From contig NZ_CP136187.1 of the NCBI RefSeq assembly GCF_033193315.1, positions 62,001 to 126,000 of the forward strand: a stretch of DNA of 64,000 nucleotides. The letters run 5' to 3'. The notes below the pieces were generated by a model. It worked only from the letters and a program-made list of their open reading frames with translations, did not search any database and was not told the DNA's origin. Position 1 is the first letter of the stretch. The number at the start of each line of letters is the position of its first letter. This stretch comes from Agathobaculum sp. NTUH-O15-33 (GTDB lineage: Bacteria > Bacillota > Clostridia > Oscillospirales > Butyricicoccaceae). Below are positions 49,984 through 59,709 of this stretch, piece after piece. The translations under genes were made by a program, and so were the position numbers.

Positions 49984-51289
49984 TTTGGATATGAGCCGTT
50001 TCCGCCGTATGGTGCATTTGAGCGATCTTTTGGATCACGAAGGGCGCATCAGCAAGATCGCCGGTATGACGCTGGAAGCCACGGGCCTTGCCTGCAGCAT
50101 CGGCGATATCTGCACCATCCGAAGCGACCGGGAGGATAAAACGCTGGTCTCCGAGGTCGTCGGGATCGCGGAAAACCGGGTCTATCTGATGCCTTATCAG
50201 GAAACGGACGGGATCGGCTTCGGCTGCCCCGTGCGCAATACGGGCCGCAAGCTGACCGTTCGGGTCAGCGACGAGCTGATCGGCCGCACCGTGGACGCGC
50301 TGGGCGTGCCCATTGACGGCGGCGGGCCGGTCACAGGCGGCGACACCATCTCGATCGGCGGCACGCCCGCCAACCCGATGGAGCGCCCGCCCATCAGCGA
50401 ACCCATGGAGATGGGGGTCAAGTCGATCGACGGCCTGCTCACCATCGGCAAGGGACAGCGTATGGGCATCTTCGCGGGCAGCGGCGTGGGCAAGTCCACG
50501 CTGATGGGCATGATCGCGCGCAACGTCAAGGCGGATATCAACGTGATCGCGCTCGTGGGCGAACGCGGGCGCGAGGTCGTCGAATTCATGAACCGGGATC
50601 TAGGGCCCGAAGGGCTGGCCCGTTCGGTGCTGGTGGTGGCGACCTCCGACCAGCCGGCGATGATGCGCTTCAAATGCGCGATGACCGCCACCTCGATCGC
50701 GGAATATTTCCAGCGCCGGGGGCGGCATGTGCTGCTGATGATGGATTCGCTCACGCGCTTTGCCATGGCCCAGCGCGAGATCGGGCTGGCCACCGGCGAA
50801 GCGCCCGTGGCCAGAGGCTATACCCCTTCGATCTATTCCGCCCTGCCCAAGCTGCTCGAGCGCTCCGGTAATTTTGAGACCGGATCGATCACCGGCATTT
50901 ACACCGTGTTGGTCGAGGGCGACGATACCAACGAACCCATTTCCGATACCGTGCGCGGCATTATCGACGGGCATATCATCCTGTCGCGCCGCCTCGCGGC
51001 GAAAAACCACTATCCCGCCATCGACGTGCTGGGCAGCGTCAGCCGTTTGATGAACGAGATCGCCTCGCCCGAACATGTGCAAACGGCGGGACAGATTCGC
51101 AACATGATGTCGATCTACCGCGATAACGAGGATCTGATCTCCATCGGCGCGTATAAAAGCGGCACCAACCCCGAGCTGGACACCGCCGTGGCCCATATGG
51201 GACGCATCAACGGTTTCCTGACGCAGCGGGTCGAGGAAAAGATCGATTTTGAACAGACCATGCAGCTGTTGGAGGAAGTCATTCGATGA
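49970..51289 (+). CDS. fliI: Flagellar protein export ATPase FliI
   Basis: 439 aa, related to F1-ATPase beta. Walker A GSGVGKST at 170-177, Walker B LLMMDSLTRFAMAQREIG, and the FliI signature PSIYSALPKLLERSG. It powers substrate unloading at the export gate. ATG at 49970 with SD GGGAGAG. Confidence 0.97.
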   Translation: MKHHDLDMSRFRRMVHLSDLLDHEGRISKIAGMTLEATGLACSIGDICTIRSDREDKTLVSEVVGIAENRVYLMPYQETDGIGFGCPVRNTGRKLTVRVSDELIGRTVDALGVPIDGGGPVTGGDTISIGGTPANPMERPPISEPMEMGVKSIDGLLTIGKGQRMGIFAGSGVGKSTLMGMIARNVKADINVIALVGERGREVVEFMNRDLGPEGLARSVLVVATSDQPAMMRFKCAMTATSIAEYFQRRGRHVLLMMDSLTRFAMAQREIGLATGEAPVARGYTPSIYSALPKLLERSGNFETGSITGIYTVLVEGDDTNEPISDTVRGIIDGHIILSRRLAAKNHYPAIDVLGSVSRLMNEIASPEHVQTAGQIRNMMSIYRDNEDLISIGAYKSGTNPELDTAVAHMGRINGFLTQRVEEKIDFEQTMQLLEEVIR

Positions 51290-51735
51290 AAAACTTCAAA
51301 TTCAGTCTGGAGCGGATGCGCTCCTATAAAAACCAGCTGCTCGACCGGGAGAAGGACGCGCTGGCCCGCTGCCGGGCACGGGAGCGGGAGATCGAAGCGC
51401 AAATGCGCGCCCTATCCGGCGAGCTGCAGCAAAAATCGCACGAGCTGGCCGAGCGCCAGCGCCAAGGCATGGATTCGGGCGAACTGATGGTCTACCGCTT
51501 GTATCTGGAAAACGGCCGCCGCAGCGGGGAACAGCTCCGGCAGGCGCTCGAAGCGGCCCGGCAGGCGTCGGAAGCACAGCTGCAGGTCGTGGTGGCCGCC
51601 TCGCAGGAGGTCACCTCGCTGGACAAGCTGGAGGACCGCCAGCGGGAGGAATACCGCTTAGAAGAAGGCAAGGAACGCGAAAAGATCCTTTCTGAATTTG
51701 TATCCTCACAGGTGATCCGCAGTAGAAGCGTATAA
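51286..51735 (+). CDS. fliJ: Flagellar export chaperone FliJ
   Basis: 149 aa, long antiparallel coiled coil (FKFSLERMRSYKNQLLDREK ... LEDRQREEYRLEEGKEREK), the FliJ fold that binds FliI and FlhA. ATGA overlap with fliI. Confidence 0.92.
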   Translation: MKNFKFSLERMRSYKNQLLDREKDALARCRAREREIEAQMRALSGELQQKSHELAERQRQGMDSGELMVYRLYLENGRRSGEQLRQALEAARQASEAQLQVVVAASQEVTSLDKLEDRQREEYRLEEGKEREKILSEFVSSQVIRSRSV

Positions 51736-51842
51736 ACGCGTCGCGCGGATACGCCCATTCTTTCGTTCGATTCGCGCGCACGGCACTTGGCCGCGCCGCG
51801 CGATCGATATAGATAGCTTCAGGGAAAGGAGGTGAGAAAGAG

Positions 51843-52985
51843 ATGGAACAAGTGAATTTACGAAGCGAAGCCAGACTGAACGCGGGGCTGGAACAGCTGC
51901 GGCGCGGTCTGGGCACCGAGCCGGCGGGCGATCCGTTCATGGCGATCTTCCAAAGCATGATGGAGCAAATGACCGAAAACGGCGGCGAAGGGCTGCTGCA
52001 GGACGGCGACCCGGAGCAACTGGAAGGCGCGATGGCCGAACTGCTGGCCGCGATGGGCACGGCGGACGGCGGCGACGCCGAGCAGCAAGCGCGTGCGATG
52101 ATGAGCGAGCTGGCCGGTATGGCGCTGATACAGCCCGTGATGCGGCCCGATCAGCCCGGCGCGGTGGTGCAGGCGGCAGGCGTATCCGGCGTATCGGACG
52201 CGGCGGCGCGGCGCGAAGGCGCGGCCACACAGCCTTTCGCGGAATCCGGCGCGGCGCAGACAGAGCAAGCGGCGGCGGGCGACGAGCAGGTACGGGTGCT
52301 CGAGACCTCTTACGTCGAGCAGCCGTCGGGTCGGCAAACCGACAGCGCGGCGCAGGATTATCAGGCGGAAGGCCGGTTCCGCAGCGCGGTGCAGGCGGCC
52401 AAGCGGCAGCTGGAGCAGCCCACGGCGGAAAACAGCGCGGCAGGGCGGCAGGATTTGGCGGCGACCGAAGGGGCCAAACACACAGACTTTACCGAAACCC
52501 TCCGGGAAAACCGGGAGACCGGCGAAGCGCCTCCGCTATCCCGGCAGCTGGACGAGGGCCTGTCCCGCGAGATGGCGCTTGGGCGAAAGGAATTCAGCAT
52601 GAAGCTGAAGCCGGAATCGCTGGGCGAGATCACGGTCAAGCTCACGGAAGCGGAAGGGAAAACCACCCTGTCCATCCTAACGGCAAGCACGGGCACGGCC
52701 AAGGCGATCAACCACGAGCTGGCGGCGCTGCGGGAAGCCATGCGTCCCATGGGCGTAGAGGTGCAGCAGGCGGTGCCAAAGGCGGCGGAAAATGCCGGCG
52801 CGCAGGCGCAAAGCCAGCAGTTCGACATGGCGCGCCAATTCGCGCAGCAGTTTGGCGGCCAGCGGCAAAGCTTCCACGGGCAAAACCAAAACGTATTCTA
52901 CGGCGAAAAAGCGGCGCGGGACGATCCCATGCAGCTGTTTTCAGCCCCGGCCCTGATCCGGGCGGGACTGGATACCTACATTTAA
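51843..52985 (+). CDS. fliK: Hook-length control protein FliK
   Basis: 380 aa. Low-complexity Ala/Gln/Glu-rich N-terminal part of about 230 residues (ruler), then the Flg_hook C-terminal domain (FSMKLKPESLGEITVKLTEA; LREAMRPMGVEVQQA), ending in a Gln-rich tail. SD AAAGGAGGTGA is close to perfect. A 107-base gap before it holds GC hairpins but no gene. Confidence 0.9.
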   Translation: MEQVNLRSEARLNAGLEQLRRGLGTEPAGDPFMAIFQSMMEQMTENGGEGLLQDGDPEQLEGAMAELLAAMGTADGGDAEQQARAMMSELAGMALIQPVMRPDQPGAVVQAAGVSGVSDAAARREGAATQPFAESGAAQTEQAAAGDEQVRVLETSYVEQPSGRQTDSAAQDYQAEGRFRSAVQAAKRQLEQPTAENSAAGRQDLAATEGAKHTDFTETLRENRETGEAPPLSRQLDEGLSREMALGRKEFSMKLKPESLGEITVKLTEAEGKTTLSILTASTGTAKAINHELAALREAMRPMGVEVQQAVPKAAENAGAQAQSQQFDMARQFAQQFGGQRQSFHGQNQNVFYGEKAARDDPMQLFSAPALIRAGLDTYI

Positions 52986-53001
52986 AGAGAGGAGGATGGA
53001 T

Positions 53002-53772
53002 ATGGGCGTTGGCAATGTATCGGGTCAGGAACGGGCCATGGGCAAATCAAGCGGCGTTTATGACGCGGTGTTTACCGATAAGACCGATAATTCGACCATG
53101 GATCAGTCCGATTTTCTCAAGCTGATCGTGGCGCAGATGCAAAATCAGGATTTTATGAACCCGATGGACAACAACCAGATGGTCGAACAGATGGTGCAGT
53201 TCTCCAACATGCAGCAGATGCAGGAGATGGCAGGCTATGCCCGCAGCAACTACGCCATGAGCCTTGTGGGCAAAACGGTGACCGCCTCCCGCTTTAAGGT
53301 AAACGGCGAACTGGATACCACCACGGGCCCCGTGCAGCGGATTTCACTGGTGGACGACGAATATGTCGTCTATGTGGGCGGTAAAAAGTATAGCATGAAC
53401 CAGATCATGGATGTGTCGAACGGCGTATCGTCCGGCGTCAGTCTGGTCACCCCCACCAACTATTCTGTAAAAACCGAGGATGTGGACAGTTCATCGGCCA
53501 CCGTCAAGTGGGAAGTACCCACGGAGGACGAAGCGTCCGCTGCCGGCCTGCGTTATACCGTCTATTACGGCAAGGAAGGCCCGTTTGACACCGTCGAGGC
53601 AGTCGAAGCTGGCACCATGGCGGGCCCCAAGGAGCAAAAGGCAGTCACCAGCCAATCAATCGACGGGCTCGAAGCGGAGACCGGCTACTATATCAACGTG
53701 GTCGTGACCGATCAAAACGGTGAGAAATCGGTCTACAAGCCGGTGACCATCAAGACCAAGCGGCAGGATTGA
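53002..53772 (+). CDS. flgD: Hook-capping protein FlgD with C-terminal fibronectin III-like domain
   Basis: 256 aa. N-terminal FlgD part: MDQSDFLKLIVAQMQNQDF and NPMDNNQMVEQMVQFSNMQQ, then LVGKTVTASRF. After residue about 150 there is an Fn3-type beta domain (SSSATVKWEVPTED ... LRYTVYYGKEG ... EAETGYYINVVVTDQNGEKS) where many FlgD proteins have an Ig/Tudor pair. ATG 53002 with AGGAGG six bases before. Confidence 0.92.
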   Translation: MGVGNVSGQERAMGKSSGVYDAVFTDKTDNSTMDQSDFLKLIVAQMQNQDFMNPMDNNQMVEQMVQFSNMQQMQEMAGYARSNYAMSLVGKTVTASRFKVNGELDTTTGPVQRISLVDDEYVVYVGGKKYSMNQIMDVSNGVSSGVSLVTPTNYSVKTEDVDSSSATVKWEVPTEDEASAAGLRYTVYYGKEGPFDTVEAVEAGTMAGPKEQKAVTSQSIDGLEAETGYYINVVVTDQNGEKSVYKPVTIKTKRQD

Positions 53773-53791
53773 CGCGGAAGGAGGAGATCGC

Positions 53792-54187
53792 ATGGATGAG
53801 ATCAAATTTTATCGCCCGATCATAACGGGAACGCCGATCCTACCCGGCGGACAGGCCCCCGGCCGGACTGCGGAGCAGCAGGAATCGGGAGAGTCCTTCC
53901 AAAACGTACTCAAGCGTCAGCTGCAGGAGACAAGCGGCGTGGCGTTTTCCAAGCATGCCGTCAAGCGCACCATCGATCACCAGATCGAACTGGATGAGGA
54001 CAGCCTCAACCGTTTGGGCGAGGGCGTCAAGCTGGCGGAGGAAAAGAACCTAGAGGATACCCTGATCCTAGTGGACCGGACCGCCTTTCTGGTCAATGTG
54101 AAAAACCGTACCGTGATCACCACGGTGGACAGCAGCGACATGAAGGGCAATGTATTTACCAACATCGATGGAACCGTAATCGTTTAA
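53792..54187 (+). CDS. TIGR02530-type flagellar operon protein
   Basis: 131 aa. Matches the small conserved protein found between flgD and flgE in Bacillota: FSKHAVKRTIDHQIELDEDS, NRLGEGVKLAEEKNLEDTLI, FLVNVKNRTVITTV and the final GNVFTNIDGTVIV. Role unknown, probably hook assembly. Confidence 0.92.
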   Translation: MDEIKFYRPIITGTPILPGGQAPGRTAEQQESGESFQNVLKRQLQETSGVAFSKHAVKRTIDHQIELDEDSLNRLGEGVKLAEEKNLEDTLILVDRTAFLVNVKNRTVITTVDSSDMKGNVFTNIDGTVIV

Positions 54188-54264
54188 GCCGGACCTTTTG
54201 AGGAGGCTATTTTCGCGCCCCGACTGACTGACGGGCGCGGCGGTTCCCGGAAAAGGAGTTTCAA

Positions 54265-56622
54265 ATGAACAGAGCCATGTTTTCAGGCGTGGCGGGCATG
54301 AAAGCCCACCAGACCAAAATGGACGTAATCGGCAATAACATTGCCAACGTCAATACATACGGTTATAAATCCCAGCGCGCCGTGTTCAGCGATATTTATT
54401 ATCAGACCCTCAGGGGCGCGTCCTCCGGCAGCTCGAGCCGCGGCGGCGTCAACCCTTCCAGCGTGGGCTACGGCTCGACGCTGAACGCCGTTCAAACGCA
54501 GATGACCCAGTCCAGCATGCAGAACACCGGCTTCGGCATGGACGTGGCCATCACCGGCGAAGGCTTTTTGCAGGTCATGGACCCGGACGGCAACATTTTC
54601 TACACCAAGGCCGGTATGCTCGACTATGATTCCAACGGCTACCTGACCGATATCAACGGCAACTTCGTTCTCGGCGCGACCAATGTGGACGGCAAGCCCG
54701 GCACCAAGAAGATCAAGCTCGATAATATCGGCTCGGTCAACTCCAAGCAGCCTGTGGACACGCAGGAGATCAACGGCGTCAATTACACCGTGACGGCCTC
54801 GAACGCCTCCAAGTACGGCAACGTGTCCTTTTCGCTCGGTTCGAGCGAGGCGCTGCCCGCGGGCCAACGCGCGGCGGCCACCATTTCCACCAACGGCGCG
54901 GTCAGCGTGCAGCTCAACGCGTTCGAGTCCTTCACCTCGATGGCAGACCTGAACAGCGCGATCAACGCGGCGATTGTGGAGGCGAACGGCGGCAAGCAGC
55001 TTGCGGCAGGCAGCTTTACCATTTCGGCGGATAAAAACCTGTTTGGCACCAGCTCGACCAACGGCACCTTTACCGGCAACGCCTTCAAGCAGGCGGCTAC
55101 ATTGACCGCGGGCAGCAGCTTCTTCCAAGGCCTTTCGATCAAGGACATTAATATCCCGCAGGGCATCGTTGACGGTCCGTATGATTTTAAAATTACTTAT
55201 GACGCCGCGGACTCGAATCCCTATACCATCAAAGCCACTTTTGGGGGCATGGAGTATACGGGCAAATTCAAGCCCAGCGATACCGGCATCACGATGAAGC
55301 CTACTTCGGGGGACGGCTCGATCAGCCTATCCGTGACCGACGCCGCCAAGTTCCGGGACGCGCTCAGCCCGTTCAACGCCGATCCGGCGCAAACACTGAC
55401 TAAAGCGGCGCAGGGCGCGGCACCCAAGTTCTTTATGGGCGGCGCGAGCATCAGCGTAAGCAACAACTTTGCCGGACAGGGCGCGCTGACTTTTGCCTGC
55501 ACGTATGACAGCACAACCGGCAAAATGGACGTGACCGCCCAAACGGCCAGCGGCAAAACCTATAAATGCACCGGCGCGTCGCTTGGCAGCACCGTAACGC
55601 TGTCCACCGGCAGCGGCGCGGACGGCACCATTTCGCTCTCCATCCCCAGCAAGGATACCATGCTGAAAAACTTCGGCGTGGCCGAAGCTGATTTGAATAC
55701 GGCCATCCAGAACAGCCTTGGAAACCACAATTACAGCGCGGTGCCCGCGCAGGACGCCGTTACCGAAGCGCGCACGGGCGCGGAGATTGCCGGAGGCACC
55801 TTTGATGTGACCGGCGGCAAGGTGACCGGCACGGGCGCGAACAACCTGTTCGGCGGCCTGATGACGTTCCAGAAGAGCAGCAACGACTTTTCCGGCGAGG
55901 GCACCGTGACCGACGTCACCGCCACCTTTACCGATAACGGAACGGACGCACCGTTCTGGACGGTCGCCATGAGCCTTGGCGGCAAGACCTATGAAGCGAA
56001 GATCGATGAAAACACCACCGCGGCCTCGATTCTGATGAAGAGCAGCAGCGGCGACTATCTCCAATTCACCAACCCCGGCTATGACGCGCTGGGCGAACTG
56101 AGCAAGACCCAAAACGGCGCGGACGCCGCCGACGGCTCCAAGGCCGAAGGCCTGACCGGTGGACAAACGCTCGATATCAAGGCCGCCGAGCCGTCGCGCG
56201 ATCTCGGCCTCGGCACGACCAGCTTCGCGCTGGTGGGCGGCACCGAGGGCGGCTCGATCTCGCTCGACCAGCTCGCCAGCATTTCGATCGGCTCGGACGG
56301 CATCATCACCGTCAATCACGCCGAAAAGGGCACGGTGGCCGCGGGCAAAATTTCGCTCGCCACCTTCTCGAACCCGGCCGGCTTGCAGCTGGTGGGCAAT
56401 AACTACTACACCACGACCGCGAACTCCGGCGACGCCAAGCTGGCCGATCCGGGCAGCAGCGGCACCGGCGCGCTCAAGAGCAGCGCTCTGGAAATGAGCA
56501 ATGTCGACCTTTCCTCCGAATTTGCCGACATGATTACCACCCAGCGCGGCTTCCAAGCAAATTCCCGTGTCATCACGGTAAGCGACACTATGCTGGAGGA
56601 GCTCATTAACCTCAAGCGGTAA
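54265..56622 (+). CDS. flgE: Flagellar hook protein FlgE
   Basis: 785 aa, much longer than the usual 400 or so, with extra outer domains rich in Gly/Thr/Ala. The N-terminal motif IGNNIANVNTYGYKSQRAVF and C-terminal VDLSSEFADMITTQRGFQAN with SDTMLEELINLKR are complete. A hairpin (CGCGCCC with GGGCGCG, near 54215-54240) precedes it and a GC-rich hairpin follows. Confidence 0.95.
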   Translation: MNRAMFSGVAGMKAHQTKMDVIGNNIANVNTYGYKSQRAVFSDIYYQTLRGASSGSSSRGGVNPSSVGYGSTLNAVQTQMTQSSMQNTGFGMDVAITGEGFLQVMDPDGNIFYTKAGMLDYDSNGYLTDINGNFVLGATNVDGKPGTKKIKLDNIGSVNSKQPVDTQEINGVNYTVTASNASKYGNVSFSLGSSEALPAGQRAAATISTNGAVSVQLNAFESFTSMADLNSAINAAIVEANGGKQLAAGSFTISADKNLFGTSSTNGTFTGNAFKQAATLTAGSSFFQGLSIKDINIPQGIVDGPYDFKITYDAADSNPYTIKATFGGMEYTGKFKPSDTGITMKPTSGDGSISLSVTDAAKFRDALSPFNADPAQTLTKAAQGAAPKFFMGGASISVSNNFAGQGALTFACTYDSTTGKMDVTAQTASGKTYKCTGASLGSTVTLSTGSGADGTISLSIPSKDTMLKNFGVAEADLNTAIQNSLGNHNYSAVPAQDAVTEARTGAEIAGGTFDVTGGKVTGTGANNLFGGLMTFQKSSNDFSGEGTVTDVTATFTDNGTDAPFWTVAMSLGGKTYEAKIDENTTAASILMKSSSGDYLQFTNPGYDALGELSKTQNGADAADGSKAEGLTGGQTLDIKAAEPSRDLGLGTTSFALVGGTEGGSISLDQLASISIGSDGIITVNHAEKGTVAAGKISLATFSNPAGLQLVGNNYYTTTANSGDAKLADPGSSGTGALKSSALEMSNVDLSSEFADMITTQRGFQANSRVITVSDTMLEELINLKR

Positions 56623-56653
56623 TATCGCGCGCAAAACGCGCATCCGCGCCCGC

Positions 56654-56675
56654 CCGGCGGGGGCAGACCCGCCGG
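56654..56675 (+). promoter_or_regulatory. GC-rich hairpin between flgE and flbD
   Basis: CCGGCGGG pairs with CCCGCCGG, 6-base loop, extended by outer CGCG pairs. No T-run follows, so it may slow RNA decay or attenuate rather than terminate. Confidence 0.5.
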
Positions 56676-56702
56676 ACGCGGGATCGGAAAGGAGCCCTGA
56701 AC

Positions 56703-56924
56703 ATGATTACGTTAACAAAACTGAACGGCGTGCCTTTCGTCCTAAACGACGATCTGATCGAGACCATAGAGCGAACGCCCGATACCACGATCCATCTGAC
56801 GAACGGCCACTTGCTGATCGTGCGGGAAACGCTCGAGGAGGTCGTGGACGAGGTGGTCGCGTTCCGCAAAAGACTACGGGCCGGCCTGCCCGGCAGGGTA
56901 GAAAATGGGGAAGGCAGGAGCTGA
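56703..56924 (+). CDS. FlbD/SwrD family flagellar protein
   Basis: 73 aa. MITLTKLNGVPFVLNDDLIE and PDTTIHLTNGHLLIVRETLE match FlbD, called SwrD in Bacillus, which raises motor torque for swarming. Placed between flgE and motA, as is usual. It overlaps no gene; ATG with SD AAAGGAG. Confidence 0.94.
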   Translation: MITLTKLNGVPFVLNDDLIETIERTPDTTIHLTNGHLLIVRETLEEVVDEVVAFRKRLRAGLPGRVENGEGRS

Positions 56925-56928
56925 GACC

Positions 56929-57780
56929 GTGAGAAAGAAATCTGACTTGATGTCCATTTTTGGCCTGATTCTGGCCGTTTGCGTCATGGTGATCGGTATC
57001 ATGCTGGTGCAGACCGATGAGGGCTTCCATATGGAACCGCTCCGCTTAAAGATGTTCCGCGATCTGCCCAGCGTTTTCATTGTTTTGGGCGGCACGCTGG
57101 GCGTGCTGATGATCTCCTTTCCGCTTTCTCAGCTCACGAAGATCCCCAAGCATCTGAGCATCATTTTCCATCCGACCCAGTACGATCCCCAGCAGTACAT
57201 CGAAACGCTGGTCGAATGCGCGAAAAAAGCCCGCATCAACGGCCTGCTCGCGCTGGAGGAAGAGCTGGACGGCATGGAGGACACCTTTTTGCGCGCCAGC
57301 CTTTTAATGGTCGTCGACTCGGTCGACCCGGAAAAGGTCAAGGCGCAGCTCGCCGCATGGATGGACAATATGGAGGAGCGCCACGCCTCGGAGCGCACCT
57401 TTTATGAAAAGGGCGCGGCCTACGCGCCCGCCTTCGGTATGATCGGCACGCTGATCGGCCTGATCAACATGATGGATAAGCTGCAGGAAGTCGAGTCCGT
57501 CGGCCCGAACATGGCCGTCGCGCTGGTCACCACGTTCTACGGCAGCATCCTGTCCAACGTGGTCTTTATGCCGATCGCCAATAAGCTGCGCGTCCGCCAT
57601 GAGGAGGAGTACCTCTGCAAGCTCATCATCTGCGAGGGCGTGGAGGCGATCCAAGCCGGTGAGAACCCGAAGTTTATCGAGGAACGCCTGACCAACATCC
57701 TGCCCGTGTACCGCCAGCAAAAGCTGGACGAGCAGGGCGAGGAGGCTGGCTCCGGCAGATCCCGCAAGACGCGGGGCTAA
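56929..57780 (+). CDS. motA: Flagellar stator protein MotA
   Basis: 283 aa, four membrane helices. The large cytoplasmic loop keeps charged residues (EERHASERTFYEKGAAYAPA) and the conserved proline stretch APAFGMIGTLIGLINMM starts helix 3. With MotB it forms the ion channel driving rotation. GTG 56929 has AGGAG eight bases before; an ATG at 56905 overlaps flbD. Confidence 0.95.
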   Translation: MRKKSDLMSIFGLILAVCVMVIGIMLVQTDEGFHMEPLRLKMFRDLPSVFIVLGGTLGVLMISFPLSQLTKIPKHLSIIFHPTQYDPQQYIETLVECAKKARINGLLALEEELDGMEDTFLRASLLMVVDSVDPEKVKAQLAAWMDNMEERHASERTFYEKGAAYAPAFGMIGTLIGLINMMDKLQEVESVGPNMAVALVTTFYGSILSNVVFMPIANKLRVRHEEEYLCKLIICEGVEAIQAGENPKFIEERLTNILPVYRQQKLDEQGEEAGSGRSRKTRG

Positions 57781-57814
57781 GCCCAACTGGGGCGGAAAGG
57801 GGGCGTCAGGCGCC

Positions 57815-58682
57815 ATGAGAAACAGAAAGCGGCTGGGCGATGAAACGGATACCGGCACCTGGCTGAACACCTATGCCGATATGGTGACGCTGCTGCTTAC
57901 CTTTTTTGCCGTTATGCTCAGCTTTTCCTCGGTCAATGAGGAGAAGTTCAACGCTTTTGTCGAATCCCTGCAAGCGCGCTACCCGGATGTCACCGTGAGC
58001 GATTCCGGCCCGGGCAATCAGGGCCTTGGCGGCACGGGAGAACCCGGCATGGGCGGCTCGGGCGACAATTTAGGCTCCATTCAGGATCTGAACGAGCTGT
58101 ATTACAGCCTAGACAGCTTTGTCAACGAGTCCGCCATGCAGGACGATGTGCAGCTCGTCAAGAGCGACGATGTGCTTTACATCCGTTTTAACAACAGCAT
58201 GCTGTTCCAGCCGGACAGCGCAAAACTGCTGCCCGGCAGCGAGCCGGTGCTGGAAAAGGTGGCGGGCGCGCTGGAAGCAGTGCGAAAGCCAGATCCAGCA
58301 CATCAACATCTGCGGTTATACCGCGTCGACGGGCGACCCGAACTACGGCGTGTCCAGCTGGATGCTGTCCGGCGAGCGGGCCGCCGCCGTGGCCGATTAT
58401 ATGGATGGGAAGCAGGGCTTTCCCGAGGATAAGATGATTGTGATGGGCTACGGCAACACCAACCCGGTTAAGGACAACGGCACCGCCGAAGGGCGGCAGG
58501 CAAACCGCCGCGTCGAGCTGGTGATTATCGGCAACAGTCTGGACAACGCGGAACTGAAAAGCTTTTACGACAGCGGCTACTACCCCACCTACGGCGGGGC
58601 GGAGGATCTGCTGAACCCCGGCGCCCCCTCTGGCGGCCGGGCGGGAGACGTGGAAAAGAACGTTTCCCCCTATGACGACTGA
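57815..58682 (+). pseudogene. motB: Flagellar stator protein MotB, frameshifted as given
   Basis: The first frame (57815 on) gives the N-terminal anchor with the ion-binding D22 in LNTYADMVTLLLTFFAVM and the start of the OmpA-like peptidoglycan-binding domain (MLFQPDSAKLLPGSEPVLEK). After GALEA (about 58280) homology switches by +1 to ESQIQHINICGYTASTGDP, then WMLSGERAAAVADYM and NRRVELVI, ending at 58682. Without the shift the product would be a normal 288-aa MotB. Either a sequencing or assembly error, or a true lesion that would stop rotation. Confidence 0.88.
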
Positions 58683-58715
58683 GGCGCGCCACGGAAGAAA
58701 GGGGTTATAAGCCGA

Positions 58716-59696
58716 ATGGAAGACATGGAGACCCGGCAGGGGGACGCCGCCCAGAGCTGGGCGGGCCGGCTGGAACGGGTAGAGGTAAAAAAACCGGCTG
58801 AGATCAAGGCATATGACTTTTCTTCACCGAAAAAGTTCACCAAGGATCAGCTCAATTCGCTGACCAGCCTATATGAGCATTTCTGCCGCATGATCTCCTC
58901 GTACTTCACCAACGTGCTGCGCACCATGTGCGAGGTAGGCGTGGCGAAGATCGAGGAGCAGCGGTATACCGAATTTGGAAACTCCCTATCGGATACCGCG
59001 CTGGTCGGTGTGATCGATTTTAAGCCGCTGGACGCCCGGTATGAGGAAAGCAACCTGCTGCTCGATATGTCCACCGCGTTCGGCTATTTGTTGGTCGAGC
59101 GCCTGATGGGCGGCTCGGAAGCGCCGTGGGTGCCGGCGCGGACCTATACCGAGGTTGAGCTCGCGCTGCTGCGGTATGCGATGGAGCATTTATCCGACTA
59201 CCTGCGCGAGGCGTGGGGCAGCTACCTAGAGGTAGAGACCGCGCTGCGCAGCGTGGAGACAAACGGCAGGCTGCTGCAGGCTTACTCCCCGCAGGATGTG
59301 GTGGTGAGCGTCACCCTGAGCTTGGAGGGCGAGGGCTTCGGCGGCACCATCCGCATCTGTATGCTGGCGGAAAATCTGGAAAAGCTGATCCACAGCTTTG
59401 CACAGCGGTACACCCGGGCGGTCAAGCACCCGGACCCGCAGCTTGAAATTCAGAAAAAAGACCTGATGATGGACTACTTAAAGCGTTCCGACCTAGAGCT
59501 CTGCGCCATTTTGGATCAGTGCGAAATGAATCTTGGAGACATCCTCCGCATTCAGGTGGGCGACGTGATCACGCTGAACAAACGAATCAGCGACAACATA
59601 TGCGTCACCGTGGAGGGCGTACCCTGGTACCATGGGCGACTGGGGGAGACCGACAGGAAAAAGGCGGTCAAAATCGTGGATGTAGCAGAGAATTAA
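58716..59696 (+). CDS. fliM: Flagellar motor switch protein FliM
   Basis: 326 aa. Middle CheC-like domain and a C-terminal SpoA (FliN-like) domain (ELCAILDQCEMNLGDILRIQVGDVITLNKRI, in two stretches). The usual N-terminal CheY-P docking peptide (LSQxEIDALL) is absent: the protein begins MEDMETRQGDAAQSWAGRLE. Reading further upstream in frame to the nearest stop (58680) does not restore it. Confidence 0.93.
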   Translation: MEDMETRQGDAAQSWAGRLERVEVKKPAEIKAYDFSSPKKFTKDQLNSLTSLYEHFCRMISSYFTNVLRTMCEVGVAKIEEQRYTEFGNSLSDTALVGVIDFKPLDARYEESNLLLDMSTAFGYLLVERLMGGSEAPWVPARTYTEVELALLRYAMEHLSDYLREAWGSYLEVETALRSVETNGRLLQAYSPQDVVVSVTLSLEGEGFGGTIRICMLAENLEKLIHSFAQRYTRAVKHPDPQLEIQKKDLMMDYLKRSDLELCAILDQCEMNLGDILRIQVGDVITLNKRISDNICVTVEGVPWYHGRLGETDRKKAVKIVDVAEN

Positions 59697-59709
59697 AGTG
59701 AGGGATACC

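Noticed and set aside
55327..56643. 438-aa minus-strand open frame over flgE
   Set aside because: Gly/Ala/Arg-rich shadow frame of the hook protein gene.
58281..58292. Programmed frameshift site in motB
   Set aside because: No slippery heptamer, stop-codon shift signal or clear stimulating hairpin is visible, so I treat the break as an error or lesion.
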